A DNA stretch of 64,000 nucleotides, taken from NCBI GenBank assembly GCA_028288675.1, contig JAQBNG010000051.1, forward strand, positions 27,923-91,922. The letters are read 5' to 3'. Within the stretch, counting starts at the first letter, position 1. Every line of letters begins with the position of its first letter. The position numbers and the translations under genes are program-made. This DNA is from Flavisolibacter sp. (GTDB lineage: Bacteria; Bacteroidota; Bacteroidia; Chitinophagales; Chitinophagaceae). Below, piece by piece: positions 63,841 to 64,000 of the stretch. Under the pieces are notes generated by a model. It was given only the letters and a program-made list of their open reading frames with translations, had not been told where the DNA came from and searched no databases.

Positions 63841-64000
63841 TTTTATTCATTGAATTCCGCGCAGCCTTTTTAACCTGCTCCCAGGTTCTTCCTTTCACGC
63901 TGCCAGATTCCAATTCAGCTATTCTAAGATCAAGTTCCTTTATAAAAGCGGGGGATGTCCAGGATGCCTCGCCCTCACCTGTTTCTTCAACGAACGTTTT
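63830..64000 (-). CDS. Addiction-module antitoxin, partial at window edge
   Basis: Minus-strand frame KTFVEETGEGEASWTSPAFIKELDLRIAELESGSVKGRTWEQVKKAARNSMNKNGF*; stop overlaps the toxin ATG (ATGGCTTTTGA). Confidence 0.75.
   Translation of the reverse strand, partial: KTFVEETGEGEASWTSPAFIKELDLRIAELESGSVKGRTWEQVKKAARNSMNKNGF

Overview
The window is a bacterial chromosome segment with Bacteroidota character, most like Chitinophagaceae. That placement is an inference from T9SS components, DUF5916 and propeller-type histidine kinases, TAnnTTTG-like promoter sequences and the local gene order. Most of it is housekeeping or ordinary accessory content: rpsU-xerC-hpf, four tRNAs, tuf, tRNA-Trp, secE, nusG; ribE, hscA-like, tyrS, rbfA, gyrB; a PorU2/PorV2-like T9SS pair; a T9SS-sorted S8 protease; a GH43/GH51 arabinan pair; a heme oxygenase plus bacteriophytochrome module; and a RelE/ParE-type toxin-antitoxin pair at the right edge. 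I did not find a clearly new multi-gene system. The best second-look material is non-coding: (i) nearly every spacer of the tRNA/tuf/secE cluster holds a hairpin or reiterated-word sequence, one of which recurs 40 kb away; (ii) a dispersed GAGTGCGACGC motif has at least four intergenic copies; (iii) a composite structured repeat lies at 33.5 kb; (iv) a perfect palindrome sits in the leader of the phytochrome module. Five genes carry frameshifts or an in-frame stop, some at homopolymers, so either assembly errors or genuine pseudogenes must be considered. Coordinates are hand-derived from the supplied sequence and ORF track; no homology search was run.
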